NCBI GenBank assembly: GCA_964035795.1
Contig: OZ038321.1
Coordinates: 17,065,548 to 17,129,547 of the forward strand
Direction of reading: 5' to 3'
Origin: Pterobdella sp. o SKG-2022
Taxonomy: Eukaryota; Annelida; Clitellata; Hirudinida; Piscicolidae
Length of the DNA stretch: 64,000 nt
The stretch's first letter is position 1. Every line of letters starts with the position of its first letter. A program made the position numbers and the translations under genes. The notes under the pieces were generated by a model, which saw nothing but the letters and a program-made list of their open reading frames with translations, had not been told where the DNA came from and ran no database searches. Below are positions 20,046 through 33,980 of the stretch, piece after piece.

Positions 20046-20047
20046 TG

Positions 20048-20055
20048 TATAAAAG
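20048..20055 (+). promoter_or_regulatory. Candidate TATA box (TATAAAAG) of the NocA-like gene
   Basis: GTGTATAAAAGGC matches the TATA consensus and lies 198 bases upstream of the start codon at 20246. Transcription would start near 20075-20085 and leave a 5' leader of about 165 bases without an intron. The site is distinct from the adjacent (AT)n run because of its AAAAGGC end. No transcript evidence is available. Confidence 0.45.
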
Positions 20056-20245
20056 GCAAAAACTGCAGAACTCGAGTAAAGGTCGAAGCATATGTAGAAT
20101 TTTTTTCTCCAAATTTAATTGTTTTCGACTTATTGTAAAAATTTTATAAAGCAGATAACAAATTTTTAAATTTTTAGAACGACTTGTTTTATTATTTGAA
20201 CATTTTGTGAGTTGGAGTTATTGGAGTTCATTAAAATTTGTCATA

Positions 20246-23119
20246 ATGTTGGGCACACCACAATACATCAACCCGGATTACATCCAGCCTCTCATTTCTT
20301 CAGTAATCCATTCTATTTCAAACATATATAATATAAATTAACATTCTCAGCGTTTTATGATGAATTCATTTTGAATTATTTCTATATTTTTTCAAAAAAA
20401 CTTTCATTACTTGAACATTACTTAAAAAAGTGAAATTAAAAGGGCAAAAACGTTGAAAGATGAATGATGGATGCGTGACAGAAAGTCGCGGCCATTTCAA
20501 GACACTCGAAATATCAGTGGCTGATGTCGTCTGCAGACAAGCTTCATTATGAGCGACGTCAAGAAAATATTTAGAAAAATTTTGAAGAGATTTTAAATAA
20601 AATATAAGGAAGATTTCAAATTTAAAATATAATAGTAAATCTTTTCCAAAAAAAGTGACATTATTATATAGAAGTTTGGAAAAAAATTAATTAAAAATAT
20701 GCTTTAAAATAAAATTTTAAGCAAAATTTTTCCATTTCTCAATTTATAATCCTTATAAATAAAAGTCAATAACAGGAATATTGGAAAACTAAAACGATGG
20801 CGTTGAAATACAATGGATGGTAACATTATATATTATCGGGGTAATAAAGATAATGACACTAATTAATTATGCTCCAAATAGTAATGAGAAAATATTCTTA
20901 TTAGTTTTGCGTAAATTAAAGCCCAAACGCGTTTATGGAAACGACATGAGAATGAAAACGGATATAAAAGACAATAAAGCATGAGTATCTATAACATAAA
21001 TTCGCTTATAAATATAATTTTATTCACATATACATCAAATGCATGCTTAATGTAAACAGCCTCTAATTTATTCTACCCTTCTCAATGATTTATGCTACAA
21101 TAAACTGCAAACAGTTATTATTTATTCATCGTATCGTCTTTAATATAATCGGCTACAACAAAGAATAAAAATGCTTATCTTTGCGATTTATAAACACAAG
21201 TTTACCTTTTATTGAACATTTTCAGAAGTTTGAAAATAAAATGGGCATTTCAAAATATAATCCTTTTATGAAAGAAACTTAATTTTGCGCGTTTAGTCAC
21301 ACGTATATTTTTAATACATCTCTTCATTGTATAATAATTATTTTTATGTATAATTAATCCAGGTTATTATTATTCAATCATAAAAATTTTTCTATTGTTA
21401 TTCTATTATATGATTTACTGCCTTTCACTATTTTGTTAACTTTTCCATATTTCTTCTATTTTATGAATCTCATTATTATTTCCATTCATAATAACTCATA
21501 TCGTGAACTTAATTTTTAAAAATGCACACCAATTCCAGGCTGATTCAAAGAACAGTCCTTTAGCCTTACTGGCCCAAACATGTAGCAGCATTGGCAAAGA
21601 GAAGACAAACAAAGGAAGCAAGCACCAGTCAAGTCTCAACAACAATTTAGACAATTGTCTCAACTCCTCAAATGCAAAAGTTAAAGAGTCTAATGATGAT
21701 AGTACTTTTAACACTAATTTAAATTACTATACAAACCTTTATGGCAAAGATCAAGACGATTGCTATTATAAGCACAAAAATCAATATTTGAACAGTATTG
21801 AGCATTCAAACACAATGTCAAAATACTCGCAATCACCCAGCAAAAACTCTCAAAACATAAATAAAACAGGTATATTGACCAACGGTAATAATAACCATAA
21901 AAGAATTCCATCTAAATCATTTGGAGACAATGTAAACAAAAGTTCATATCGTTGTTATCATAATGCTAACAGCGATAAAAGTAATTCGTATCAGCACAAT
22001 AATTTATACAACAATGTCACAAATGGAAGCATTAACAACAATAACAATGGGACATGTGCATCGTCCAGCAGCTCTTCGTCTTTTAACTCTTTGCCAAATT
22101 TGAATTCCTCTGAAGCCCCCTTCTCTCATGCCTCATCTTTTTCAAATATTTATCAGCCATATAATGACTACTACCTAAATGACCTCCAACAGCAGTTCCT
22201 TCATAAACTTCAACAAGAATTTTTGATGCATTCTAATGGATTATTTGATCCTTATTACTTACTTAACTCTCAACAGCAGTATCTCTTTCAACTCCATTTA
22301 ATGCAGTACTTCAAACAAAATTATGATTCAAGCTGTGCTGAAATATATTCAAATTTAGCAAAAAAAGATGACGCAGAAAAGAAAATCGATACAAATAATG
22401 GAAAAAATAATTTTCCTCTAATTTTCAAAAAACCAAAAGATGTTTATATTAGAAATGATAAGGAAGGTGATTTGAAGAATGACGGTGCTGATGATTCTGT
22501 AACGAATCAAAACACAAACGAGACTGTTAAGCCAGGCAAGTCCACACATTCCACCACGGACGCTGAGAGTCACGCATGCAATTGGTGTAAACCTGGAGAA
22601 AAAACATGTGGAAAGAAGTTTTCCGAATATTCTCAATTGTTTGAACACCTCAAAGAACACGTGAATGAATACGATATCAACAAACAATCTTCTTACTTTC
22701 ATTTTTATAATCTACTACTTGGAAATGCAATGGCTATCTCGAACCCTTTAAGTTTCTCCAATAACTTGCTTGCACAACAAATGTTTCTTCATTTGACATC
22801 TTCTTATAGATCATCCTCTGATGTACAAGTAAAAACATCAGAGCAACCTCAGAGTTATCTCAACCAAGCCATAAGCTCTACACCCTCGTTGAACTTCCCT
22901 TCAACTTCTTTTGGATTGTTTTCGAGATACCATCCTTATAAGCCTCCCCACAAACCGATTGGACAAAAAACAACATTTTTTGAAGGCAATAAAGCAGATA
23001 CTGCATCTAAAGTCCCAAAGAGCACCTTGAAAACTGAAGAGAGTTTTTCCTTTGGCACTAATTCTTTGTCTTTAAAACTTTCCAAAAACGTTTCCACACC
23101 AAGCTCAAACAATTCCTAA
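20246..23119 (+). CDS. noc: NocA/Elbow/ZNF503-703 (NET family) zinc-finger transcriptional repressor
   Basis: NET-family proteins are nuclear co-repressors that pattern appendages, eyes, trachea and brain in other animals. Two exons, 20246-20302 and 21539-23119, join in phase 0 and give 545 residues. Exon 1 encodes MLGTPQYINPDYIQPLISS, matching the family's YLxPEYLQPLP start. Exon 2 opens with the hallmark buttonhead-like SPLALLAQTCSSIGK. Near the middle is the single atypical C2H2 finger (CNWCKPGEKTCGKKF, then HLKEHV), where NET proteins have CNWVxxxxYCGKRF and HLRTHT. After it comes RYHPYKPPHKP, resembling the C-terminal motif of the family. Between these parts lie long Asn/Ser/Gln-rich disordered stretches. 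The finger has an extra Cys and basic residues (CKPGEK), so it has diverged. The short first exon and 1.2-kb intron fit a two-exon family gene. Confidence 0.88.
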
Positions 23120-25434
23120 AATTTTTAAATAAACATTTGAATGTCAGGCAGTGAAATTAAGTTGAAAAAACCATTGTTAATAAATTTATTGAATGCTTAA
23201 AATGAAAAATTAATGCTTCGAAGTTTTTGATTTGGTGTAACATGGGTCTATAATGACAAACTGATAAGTAAACATTTTGAAGTTGTTAACTTTATTTGGG
23301 TAAATATGAAATTAAACAACTTTTAATATAAATATTTTAAATTAGATGTTTTTTTGCTCAAAGCTTTCCTACTTCAAACCTCATAGTAACAGTGAAATAT
23401 AATTTTTTCGTTAATACTAATCCTATTTCTAGATGTCTCATGAAATATAAATGACACATTTATATAAATCTGTTGAATCATTTTAAAATAAATTTTTCTA
23501 ACAAAACGCTCGAAATTGAAAAAATATCAATAGAACGACATTGAAAACATTAGACTAAAAATTAGCTATTTAAATTTAATATGAAATCCAAAACTACTTA
23601 CTTGCCAACGAAAGTTCTTCGGAACTTAATAATAACTTCAGCATCTGTCGTTACAAAAAATTACACGTTCGTTTGAATGCTGCGTATAAAACCTGACTAG
23701 ATCAATATTCAATAAGTTTTAGATGTAAAAATATTACCTGAAGCGAGGATATATTATAAAAGAAATTGTTATTATCATTAATTCTTATACTCTAGCTATA
23801 AAATCGAAGTATTAACAGAATAAAATCATGCAAAAAATAAAGAACAAAAAAAAACAAACTGAAACATAATATCTGAGACGTAGTTAATTTGAAATTTAAT
23901 TCTGAAATAACAAGCAATATAAAATGAGATTTTAAATTGTTGAAAACAAATAATAATGCTCTAGGAAAATTAAGTTTTGAGATATCTTGAAAAAATAACT
24001 AAATAATAAATATATTAATTAGTATAAAATAAAAGACTTAAAACCTAACTAGTTTTTCTTGAAAATATAAAGGCACTATTATATCACATTAATGTCTGCA
24101 GTATTCATTAAAAATCTTATAATCGATTGTACATAATAGAGTAAACAATAAATTAGCTTATTTCAAAATTTTCAAACAAAAAGCTTTAAATGGAATATTT
24201 TAAATGTCATTTTTGCATCTTAAATTTTGTGAGCTTTTGATCCCACATCAAAAGAATCCTACATTTGAGTCGACCAACAGGTCTCTCAAAAACCACTTAT
24301 ATAGAATGTATGAGATAATAACTGTATATAGGCGCAAGAATTTTGTTTTAAATGTGATTTACATATGGTTGAAAGTTTGAACTTTCAAAAAAAGTCGGTC
24401 CTTTCCATCAAAGGTATAAACCACGCCGGTGCGTGAAGCTTCTGAAGCATAAAACAATACAGATGTATGATTGGGTATGAAGTAGTATTAAATATGTAAA
24501 AACTACTGTAAGAACATCAAAAAAAATTTTTCAGAACTATAACTTGCTTGAGAATAATCAAAAAAATATAGAAAAAAATTTGATTGAACTACATATTATT
24601 AAAAAACATTATAGCTAAGAGAACAATGTTACAAAAAATAAATATAACATAAATGTTATAAAATAACAACCTAAAACTTAAAATAAGATATAAAATTATG
24701 GTCAAAAACCCCTAAAAAGCTTTGGATTGAAAATATCAGTTTTCCTTTTCTAATGGTGAAGCTTTAATGATAATACTGTATACATTTTGAGAACACTCTT
24801 TTGGAGCTGTCAGACAGATAAAAAATCAAAATCAAACTTTAAAATGAATGCAAACTTCAATAATTTCAGAAAATAATATAAAAATGTATTGGTTGAAGCC
24901 TGTATTTATGCCCTCAATTGTGAACTCCCCTTCAGGTATATAAATATTTGTTTATAACTTTAAATGATTTTGTATGTTTTTATAAAAGTATGAAACAGCA
25001 AAAAAATAAAAATTTTAAAAATGGCGAATAAATAAAAAATAAGAAATTCATTTATTCATTGTCACTCGATACATTTGAAAATTTCGACGCTGATTTTGTT
25101 ATAATTGAAATTTCAATAATATCCTTAATTTTTCAATTTAATTAACAAAAACAAAGTTGTAGGATTTACACAAAGTTAGTTATCATTGTAAAACGTTTAA
25201 AGCATTAATTACAACTGTTATTTGTGGCCATGTAATCCTTTATAAAATTGACTATTAACTTATGACTTGATCACCACCACCCTCTTAATCGCAACTAACC
25301 CTAAGCAACAAGATAAAAGTATCAATAACTCTATAGAAAATTGCATGAAGCAAATATGTACCAAGTTATGAAAGTCAAACATTAAAACCTATTACATACA
25401 GTCATTTATGAAACAGATTGTTATCCATTCAACG
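23120..25434. other. Non-coding interval between two convergent genes
   Basis: Holds the 3' ends of the NocA-like gene (+) and CPSF6 (-). AATAAA occurs just after the NocA-like stop (23127-23132) and at several later places, so I cannot choose a polyadenylation site. No further exon or RNA gene is recognised. Confidence 0.5.
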
Positions 25435-28400
25435 TTAGTGCCTGCGACTTTCTTTATATTCTTTTTCACGGTAGTAATCCCGCTCAATAGAGTTCTTATC
25501 ATAATGGCGATCCTTGTCTCTTGAGATCTTGCTCCTCTTGTGTTCCCTGCTGCGACTGCGATCCCTCCCTCGCATCCGGTCTGAGTCTGATCTCTCCCTT
25601 GGAGACCTAGTCCTCCTCTCACTCCTGCTCAAGCCTGATGACCTGTGCATTTTATCACAGTTTTATTTTCTCATAAAGGCTCTATATAATTTTATTAGAC
25701 TAATTAATCTTGAATTCAACTAATACACAATAGTAATCAACAATTCAGCTAACTTGGATCCATAAGATTTGGCCTCAATGCCTTGCAGGGTGCCTTGCAA
25801 AGAACTAATGAGAATGCGACATCGGTCATCTGAGGCAATCTTGCTCTGTTTTATCAATGAGATGGCTGTCACTAGTGTCTCTATGGCACTTGCATACTCC
25901 CCTGCCATGAATTTATTCAAATGATTTATCTATGACCTTTTTCAACTAATTTTAATTATCAGTTTCTTCAAAAAAATGTTATGGAAAATAAGACACACAC
26001 CATTGCTAGCGTCCAAAACAGCTCTTGAAATTGCAGAGCTTGAAACAGTTTTATTCCTGTGTAGGATGTCATCAAATTCGAGGTCAGAAATGACAGGTGA
26101 AGGGATGAGGGAGGGTGAAGTCAGCCTCCTCATGTCCTTGTCGGACAACTCTTGTTGGTCCTTAATGTATGTATCCGATATGGATGTGTTTGTGGATGAA
26201 TGTGAGGATACTTGCACCCCCTGCACAGGGAGTGAGTGAGATGATGTTGCTCTCAGTCTGTCAGATTTTTTGAAAGGGTTAAAAGTAGAATGAAACGTTT
26301 AAAAAGTTTATGGAATTCCCAATACACTGACTTTTTCAAAAAAGAAAAATGAATATAAGTACAACTGAAATAAAAATTCAATTAATTTTCAATAAATTAT
26401 TTGCTTTGAAATATAATTTTTATCAAAAAGCTATCAAAATAGTCAGCCATAGTCAGAGATTTGGAATATAAATTTTTATTAAAAAAACTATCAAAATAGT
26501 AATAGCCATAAAACTATTGTTTATCAAACAGATCTCTAATAACCTTGTTGCAAATCAAAGAAAAATAAGATTTAAATACCATTAATGTTCTTAAAAACGC
26601 ACATCCTTGAATTTATAGATCATCCACAAAGATCACATCATAAAGGGTACATCGCTCATAGCAGAAAATTTTAAAACTTAATTGCTATAGAAAAAAATGT
26701 ACATATAAAATGGAATCATTATTTACCTTGATTATACTTCAACATTTTGAAACGCTATAAAAACTTGCATATTATCTTGAAAATGTCGTTATAATTATAG
26801 GTCAACACCACTATCCTCTTACTCATTGTTGTACAACTTGATTAATTGAGCTCATATTGAAGTCCCTATGAAATGACTATAACATAGCTTGATAAAGCAT
26901 GAGAATATTGACTGACCCATGGTTGAAGGACTCAACAGGGTAACCAGGCAGGGGCCTCCCAAACTGATCTAGTGGCACACTCTGCGACTGTTGTATAACG
27001 AGTGTGTGATAGGACTGCTTATATTGGAATATAAAATGTAGCAGTATATATTTAGCTGAAAATACATTGATGATACAATCAGCTATTTACATATATATTT
27101 TTTTTATAAATGATTAAACTCAAGTTCATAACTGGCTTATACATAAAACTAAATTATCAATTTACTCTATAAAAATTAAAACTATCCATAAAAACCTATA
27201 TAGAGTGCTCAAGCAAAATCTTATTACCAATAGATAAAAAAAGGTTTTATCTAACAATCTTATACTGAAACACAAAATATACCAAGATGAAACATTCAAC
27301 AAACAAAACACCCACACAACCAAGCTAACATTGATAGGTCGATGATGAGGTTGAGGTACAAAATGTTGGTTAGATTGAGAGTTGTGTGGTGGTAAGTGTT
27401 GACCTTGTTGCCCAAAATGTTGTGCTTGTTGTGGAGGTGCTATGAGGTGTTGTTGTGGTGGGGGTTGTTGCTGGGGTGGTGGATGCTGCAGTGATTGTGG
27501 TGTCTGGTTGAATGTGGCACCTATCATACCATGAGGAGCTGTGGGAGTCAAAATTATGAACGTTTTGCTTGACAATATGTTTTTTTTTATTTAATGGTGA
27601 AAATAGCATTTAAAAAATATGAATACCTCAGAAGATGAAATAGTCAAAAATTTAGAATGATTCTGTCTATCTAAACTGCTTATAAAAATATAAACAAAAA
27701 ATTTTTGTGTAAAAAGAGCACACAAAACAAACTTTGTCCAACCAATAAATATCATACAACAGACGGTTTTTGGCTTTAAATGTTCTATTTAACTAATAAC
27801 TTACGAATATTATATCAAAAATGAAAGTGCAAAAGAATATGAATGTAACACTCTAGATACATCATATTTCTTTTTGAGATTTCGAAAATATAATTTAAAA
27901 TTTTCAAAAATTTTTTGATACTTTTAATCTAACCAAAAGATTTATGATCTTTTAACAAGGAATTAATTTGATCAACTTTGAAGTTAAATAATAATTTCAG
28001 TCTATTTTTTCATCATCATCAACAAAGTAATTCCTATAAAAATGCATTAAAAAACTATTTTTATATTTTAAAATTTAAAATAATTTCATGATTCTTTAGC
28101 TTTCCTTCAGTCTGATCATGACAATTTCAGTTAGACTTGAATACTATCGGAAATTTCAATTGAAAAATTATTTGACTATATTTTATAAATATTCCCTTGA
28201 TTTCGTGAACTAGATGCAGTTCAAATTGTGAACAATAACTCATTAGCCTAGAAAAAATTTTAATGCGTTGTGAAATTATTATTTCATTTGTGAAGCACAA
28301 AGAATGCTGCAGAGGCACTTGAGTAGTTGAAAAGACTAGGGCAGAGGGAAGCGACTATATAATTGCGTTTTTAAATGCTTGCAAAAGTGTTTGAAAGAAG

Positions 28401-31400
28401 AGAGATGTTGGGTCTAGTACATAAATACACTGAAGAAAGCTAACCTGGCAGCTGCTGCAATACTATCGGTTGTCTCATCTGACCAATAGCGGGAGGTGGT
28501 TGCTGAAAGCCTTCTGTTTAAATAAATTTCATCTAAATTAAAAATACACATACGATATTTAAAAGGAAAGTTAATTAAATTATACTTAAAGCATATTGAC
28601 AATAAAAATAAAATAGATTTCAGTATTTTGGATCCAATTTTATCTCTACTACACTGATGGGGGTTAGACACAATGAATAATGAGCATATTGTTGCATACC
28701 TCTAATGTCAATGTTTCCAGGCACCCTCAGACCAATCACTGCTTGAGATCTTACCTGCGTTGATGTATGCAAAATTGGATACCACTAAGTTACTTTATCA
28801 GGTATGCAAATAAAGTTGTGAAACTGATTAATTAATTATACTGCTGTTCATTTCTCAGTAACCGAAGTTGACAGCAGTAGAACTAGACAATTGATACTTT
28901 TTATAAAAAGACCATTTATTTGGGAAAAATTTGTATAGACTGCCAGTCTGAGATAACGTCCAACTTGAAATTATCAAATTTAAGATCTGTTGTTTCCACA
29001 CTAGGACAGTTTGCCTTGCTGTTGTCAACAAAAATAAGAATCATCCACCAAGCCAAGTGACAACAATACGAGAATATCAGTTTGTCAATATCTGCTACTG
29101 TTATCCAGGTTATAACAGAAAAGCAGTTTCAAACGCTATCTTTGGTGCAGTTTAACGTCAAGACCAAAAAATCATGAAAAATTTTAGACATCAAATATAA
29201 GCTTTCATTATTTTTGTCATTATCAAATTTCAATATCACTTTTCCTTATTATAATAGATTTCACCATTTGAAAGCAATAAAACAGAGCAAAGGTTTTAAA
29301 AATCATTTATAAAAAAAAATATTTTTTTCTTGATAATCAAGTCAACCATATAAACAACACTAAACAATACGAAAGTATGTTTAATGAAAACTGGAAATTT
29401 TTTCATTCTATCACTGAGGATTGCCATCATTTCTAAACCCCAATCTAGCAAGATAAAGATGCTAAGTAAACAAAGTCACCCTTATCATCAGTTCACATCT
29501 GTTCCCATGCTAGCCCACATTGGAAGATGTAACAATGATAATCCATAAATATCTCTCCAGCATTTTTAAATATAAAATAAAATTATTTAAATGACTGAAA
29601 CCCACATACATACAAAAAACACTAACAATGGTGGAATGGGGGGGAAGAGCAGAAAGACGATGAGGTGGTTGCTGAGCTAGATTTAGAGGGGGTTGGTGTG
29701 GTAGTGATGGAGGTGGTTGTTGACTTACTGCTGCAAAGTCCCCACTCACTCGAGAGGTTGTTGCTGTGATTGTGCAAGACCATTATCATTAAGATGAAGC
29801 TATATTGCTGAGTTATATATCAATGTCCTTGTAGCATGTTTTTGATGCTAATTAAGCATTTATGGTGAATAATTTTTGTTGTTTTAAATTTATAGTTAAA
29901 GAATGAGACATAGAAAATCTTGGAAATTATTATATTTTTTTGTTATATAATACCGTAAGTTAATGGTTTAGGAAACATATAATCGTCCAGCCTTCAATTA
30001 TCATTAAACATACAAGCATTCAAAATAATTTAATGAAAAAACGTCTATAAAATTAAAAACTAATATGAATCAAGGAGTGAAATGAAGCAATTCCAAAGAT
30101 GCATATTTGATTTAATTTTGTGAAAGTTATTTATATAAATATAACTCCAATGTTTTTTACATTTTTGGTAAAATATAAATATATATATTGATATACATAG
30201 ATTAATCCTTCAGGGACACATTAGCAGCTAATGCTTTATGATAAAGCCATACTTACTAAAAATTACAGCCTTAGATTTTTTCAAAAAATCTATGAATTCT
30301 TTAATTTGATGCTCTATAAATAATATAAATAGATAAAATTGAAAACCTTGGAAGGGCTGTCTGACAATGACTGGTGGTTGCATGGGTAGTTGAGGGGGAG
30401 GCTGGTTCAAAGATGGGGGTGGTAAAGCAGTGTTGGGTGTCTGGTTAGGTAATAAAAGTCTAGGTTGATTCTGTTGTAACACACCCCCTTGAAGCACAAA
30501 TTGGCCAGGTGGTGGTTGGGTAAGTAGTTGTGATGTTGGGTGATTTTGTAAAGGGCGAATGGGAGGTGGTGGCAATAAATTTTTAAGATGAGGCTGGCTC
30601 TGAGGCATTTGTGTTGGCATCGCCATATGAGAAGGTTGGCCTGAAAAGACATGGTGAACTAGTTTGAAAGTTGATAATATTCTTCATTTAGATTGCTATT
30701 GAGTGAGAATAATTTTTGAATTTGAACAAATATATAACAAAAATAACAAAAAATATATTTAAAAATAAAGACTTACCATTAGAAGGAGCAATATCTTTTC
30801 TGGCAGATATATCAAGCTGTTTTAAAGCTGCAGATGTACAATTCATTACATATACCTTCTGCCCATGAATTTCTCTTTTAGGTAACTTGTCAATAATAGC
30901 TTTTTGGCTGATTTCCGAGCTTACTACCACTGTGGCAAAACTGTATGATATATGAAATTTATTCTTAACAAAATATGTCGATCATTTGATGGCTCCTATC
31001 TAAGGTTTTGGTTGTGCAATTAATTAGTTCCACAAAACACTACTTCATGTGGACATTTAAGAGATCGAATCCGGTATCTTTAGATAATTAGTTTGATGCT
31101 CAACCACTGAGCTAGAGGCCAAAATTTAACTTTTCATAAATTTTAATTGAAATCACAATACAAAATTTGTATAGCAAAAATTATTACAAAGTTAAATATC
31201 ATCGCATGAAAATATGAAATATTGCAGCAAACCCTTTAGATTGGCCATTAACTCTGTTTTCATGAAACTTTATTTCAATTATATCTGAAATTCCAATACT
31301 CATAAGAGCATCTATCAAATCTTTATCCGATGTCCACTGAAAAGTAAGTTTCATTGTACGGTGAATTTGTAATTAAATGCTACAAATATAAATGAATCCA

Positions 31401-31832
31401 ACCCATGTGAGGTTTGAAACATACAAAGCATAATTCTTTCCTATAGAATTTTGCCTAATCGGCACACTTGAATATTTGTTCTGAAAAATATAAAATACGT
31501 GCAATATTTCAAAGCATATTATAAGTGTTTTGCAAATCAAAAATGCAACCCCTTCATATGACAGGCTCGATCTTGTACCCAACATATCATCGTATATGTC
31601 TCCTTCGTGGTACTCTTGTTCTTGCTAATAATGCAAATAAATACTTATTAGTACAAAACTCATGCATTGACTAATTGCTTTTAATAAAAATCAACTTTAG
31701 AGTACGAAATAGGTGGATCTTTTAAAATAATTGAACATTTCATTGTTTAATGATAAAATGATAAAATATTACCATTCCGAAATCGTCTACATCTGCATAT
31801 AAATCGATCCCATCAGCATTTTCATTGGCCAT
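25435..31832 (-). CDS. CPSF6: Cleavage and polyadenylation specificity factor subunit 6 (CFIm68)
   Basis: Large subunit of cleavage factor Im, a nuclear complex that binds UGUA with CPSF5/NUDT21 and steers poly(A) site choice. Fourteen exons in gene order: 31773-31832, 31550-31624, 31403-31480, 31233-31336, 30777-30940, 30347-30640, 29627-29730, 28700-28754, 28445-28513, 27330-27538, 26917-26987, 26001-26257, 25754-25901, 25435-25642. All phases agree; about 631 residues. The start is [19 protein letters not shown]. The RRM (about 61-137) has [16 protein letters not shown] and [12 protein letters not shown], then LPKREIHGQ. Five exons encode a Pro/Gln-rich middle. The conserved block [20 protein letters not shown] and KSYGSK precedes a C-terminal RS/RD/RE tail ending KESRRH. 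Many donors begin GTT. A SINE sits in intron 4. The acceptor of exon 7 has a nearby alternative AG. Confidence 0.96.
30977..31121 (-). mobile_element. tRNA-derived SINE in CPSF6 intron 4
   Basis: Read on the - strand, it starts GGCCTCTAGCTCAGTGG (A-box-like), continues CTAATTATCTAAAG and ATACCGGATTCGATC (B-box-like), then the shared body CACATGAAGTAGTGTTTTGTGG and a tail that ends near GATCGAC. It has the same parts in the same order as the copy at 43820-43977. No clear target duplication. Confidence 0.8.
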
Positions 31833-32559
31833 CTTGGACTGAAGCCGAGGTGTTCATGAGGATAAAACTAATAAACTCCATTCGAATAAACCTTTATAAT
31901 AAATAAAATAAACATTGTTTAAAATGTTTTTTCACGTAAATTACACGCAAAAAAATTAGTTTCATTTTTCAAACCAAATTATAAGACTTTAAATCATAAA
32001 GCTCACATTTTTTTTAGATAAATACGTTTATATAAGCATATCATGAAGCAACTAATAAAAAATAAAACATGGAGTATTCTGCGCCAGCATAAGCTATACA
32101 AGCAGCACAATTAATGTATTTTTGATAGTTATCAGTTTTTCAACCAATTATATGAGTGATCAATTTCCAACTATCAGTCTACTTGAAGTTTAGTGAATAG
32201 GATGTTTATATGAATTTTATATCAAAAAATTTTTATAATTTCATAAAACTAACAAACTTAACTAGGCGGATTTAGAAATTTTGTAAACCCCATGATAAAC
32301 ACTAAGAAATAATTATAATAATGGAAAAATATTTTTGTGACTGAACAAGACATCATAACATTATTTTCTTCAAGATAAACTTATCAAAGTGAGGCGAAAG
32401 CTGATGAAGCAAAAGACACTGAGTGGCATGTTTGAGATAAATGTTCAATAAATGATAAATTTTTGTTGATGCATTGCTATCAATATGCTTATTTAAAAAA
32501 CCATCAACTTTTTCGGGTTTTTCGAAAACCTGGACATTATTAAATGCCAACGTGCCCGG
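31833..32559. other. CPSF6 upstream flank, no other gene
   Basis: AT-rich DNA upstream of the CPSF6 start codon, presumably containing its promoter and 5' leader. No defensible core-promoter element seen. Confidence 0.4.
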
Positions 32560-32696
32560 CTTTTTTATGTTCCCAAGTCGAAAATGCCTAGTATTGGAAA
32601 GCGTAGGTTTGACATTGATGGTCCAAGTTTGTGGAACAGCTTGCCGAAAGGTTCAAGAAGGGTTAGAAATATGATGGATTTTGTAAAAAGGTAAAA
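32560..32696 (+). mobile_element. LINE remnant, 3' end of the reverse-transcriptase ORF
   Basis: One frame reads RARLFYVPKSKMPSIGKRRF, then DIDGPSLWNSLPKGSRR, and ends with a stop followed by an A run. The GPxLWNSLP motif marks the C-terminus of jockey/CR1-like LINE ORF2 proteins. Only this tail remains, so the copy is heavily 5'-truncated. Confidence 0.7.
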
Positions 32697-33916
32697 AAAA
32701 ACTTTTGAAATAAAATTAAGGTTCTATAATCTATTATTAACTTAGAGTATTGCTTTCACAAATATCATGTGGTTTTGAGACATCCTTAGTTAAACATCAA
32801 TATAATAAACTCCGTAGCTTACCTGATGAACGATCGAAAACATAAGTACAAAATCGAGGCATGTCTCGTGTTGTTTGTGTATTGCCACCAGTATGGAGGT
32901 AAGGTTTTTTCTTAATGAGGCAATTTTTGATGATGTAGGCAACTTACAAAAAAAACTCAACGAATACAGGGAAAGCAACTGAGAAAGTGTCAACGAAGAG
33001 GCATCGACATCATCGGCTTGCAAGTACCATGTTGAATGAATTTCCAATAACTATTAAAAACTGTTTTAACTGTTGAATAATGACAAATCCGTATATTTAT
33101 ATTTAAAATATTTTCATTTAATAAACAATTACACTACAAAACATTGTTTGAAAATGATAAAGATTTCTATATTTTATAGATATTTAATGAATCACTGTGT
33201 TCCTTTATTTCAAGCTAAGAATTTCAAACCATAAAACTGAATTTTCCACAAAAATTTTTTCTTTGAATAAAAAAATTAGTTATTGATATAACTAAATTCG
33301 ACCATAAGTCAATTTATCAAAATCACGTTTTCGGGAGTATATTCTCGTGTTCTTTGATAAAAAACTAAATTAAATGCGAACAAGTTTTGACGCCAGAATA
33401 GAGCTCTCCGACATTCCTGAGTTTCGAAAGAAAGAGATTTAGTCTGTTTATCATTTTTAAATTTATTTTGTCGTTTTTAACAACCAAGGTTTATTCTGTT
33501 GTTTATGATGTTTTCAAAAAATATTTTTGGCTTCAGAATACTTTGAAAATTCATTAGAGTAAGTGGTAGCAACTAAGTTTTTCATTTGTTTTTACTTCAC
33601 ATTTTGGATCAAATTTTTTTTTTCAGCGTAGTTGATTACGTTCAAGTTTTTGTAAGATATATATCATTTTATCTGCTCAGTTGTTTCAGAGAAAACTTTT
33701 GAACAAAAGCAATCTGCTCAGCACCAATTGTTGTTTTGAGTTTTCAAAATCACTTTTTGCAAGCTTCAATCATAATGTGGTAGATGACATTCTAATCATT
33801 TTTACTTTTCTTTAAGAATGTTAGCAAGATGTAAAGTGAGATTAAAAGTAATAGAAACAAGAAGAATAAATTTAGAAAATAAACTTTTGTTTTCCTATGT
33901 GTTTATGCATGCTGAA

Positions 33917-33980
33917 GATCGACCGTCAGTCGCCTCGAATTGGGGTTTTGGTAGCACAGAGGGCTACTCGTTGTGTACCA
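33917..33980 (-). mobile_element. SINE fragment (3' body only)
   Basis: GATCGACCGTCAGTCGCC, TTGGGGTTTTGG and GGGCTACTCG match the 3' body of the SINE family at 43820-43977 in the same order. The tRNA-like head is missing. Confidence 0.6.

Larger units (their letters stand above)
11646..20047. other. 8.4-kb gene-free interval between divergent hillarin and NocA-like genes
   Basis: Contains only short open frames that I do not recognise. It includes pyrimidine-rich degenerate ATTC/ATCC sequence (about 14490-14760 and 15170-15240), a GGAT-like patch near 12705-12725, a degenerate TG-rich stretch, one hairpin element and one assembly gap. As the upstream flank of a developmental-type zinc-finger gene it is a reasonable place for enhancers, but only the paired CRE sites stand out by eye. 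Confidence 0.5.

Noticed and set aside
21496..22702. Three - strand frames inside the NocA-like exon
   Set aside because: Antisense shadows of a conserved coding exon.
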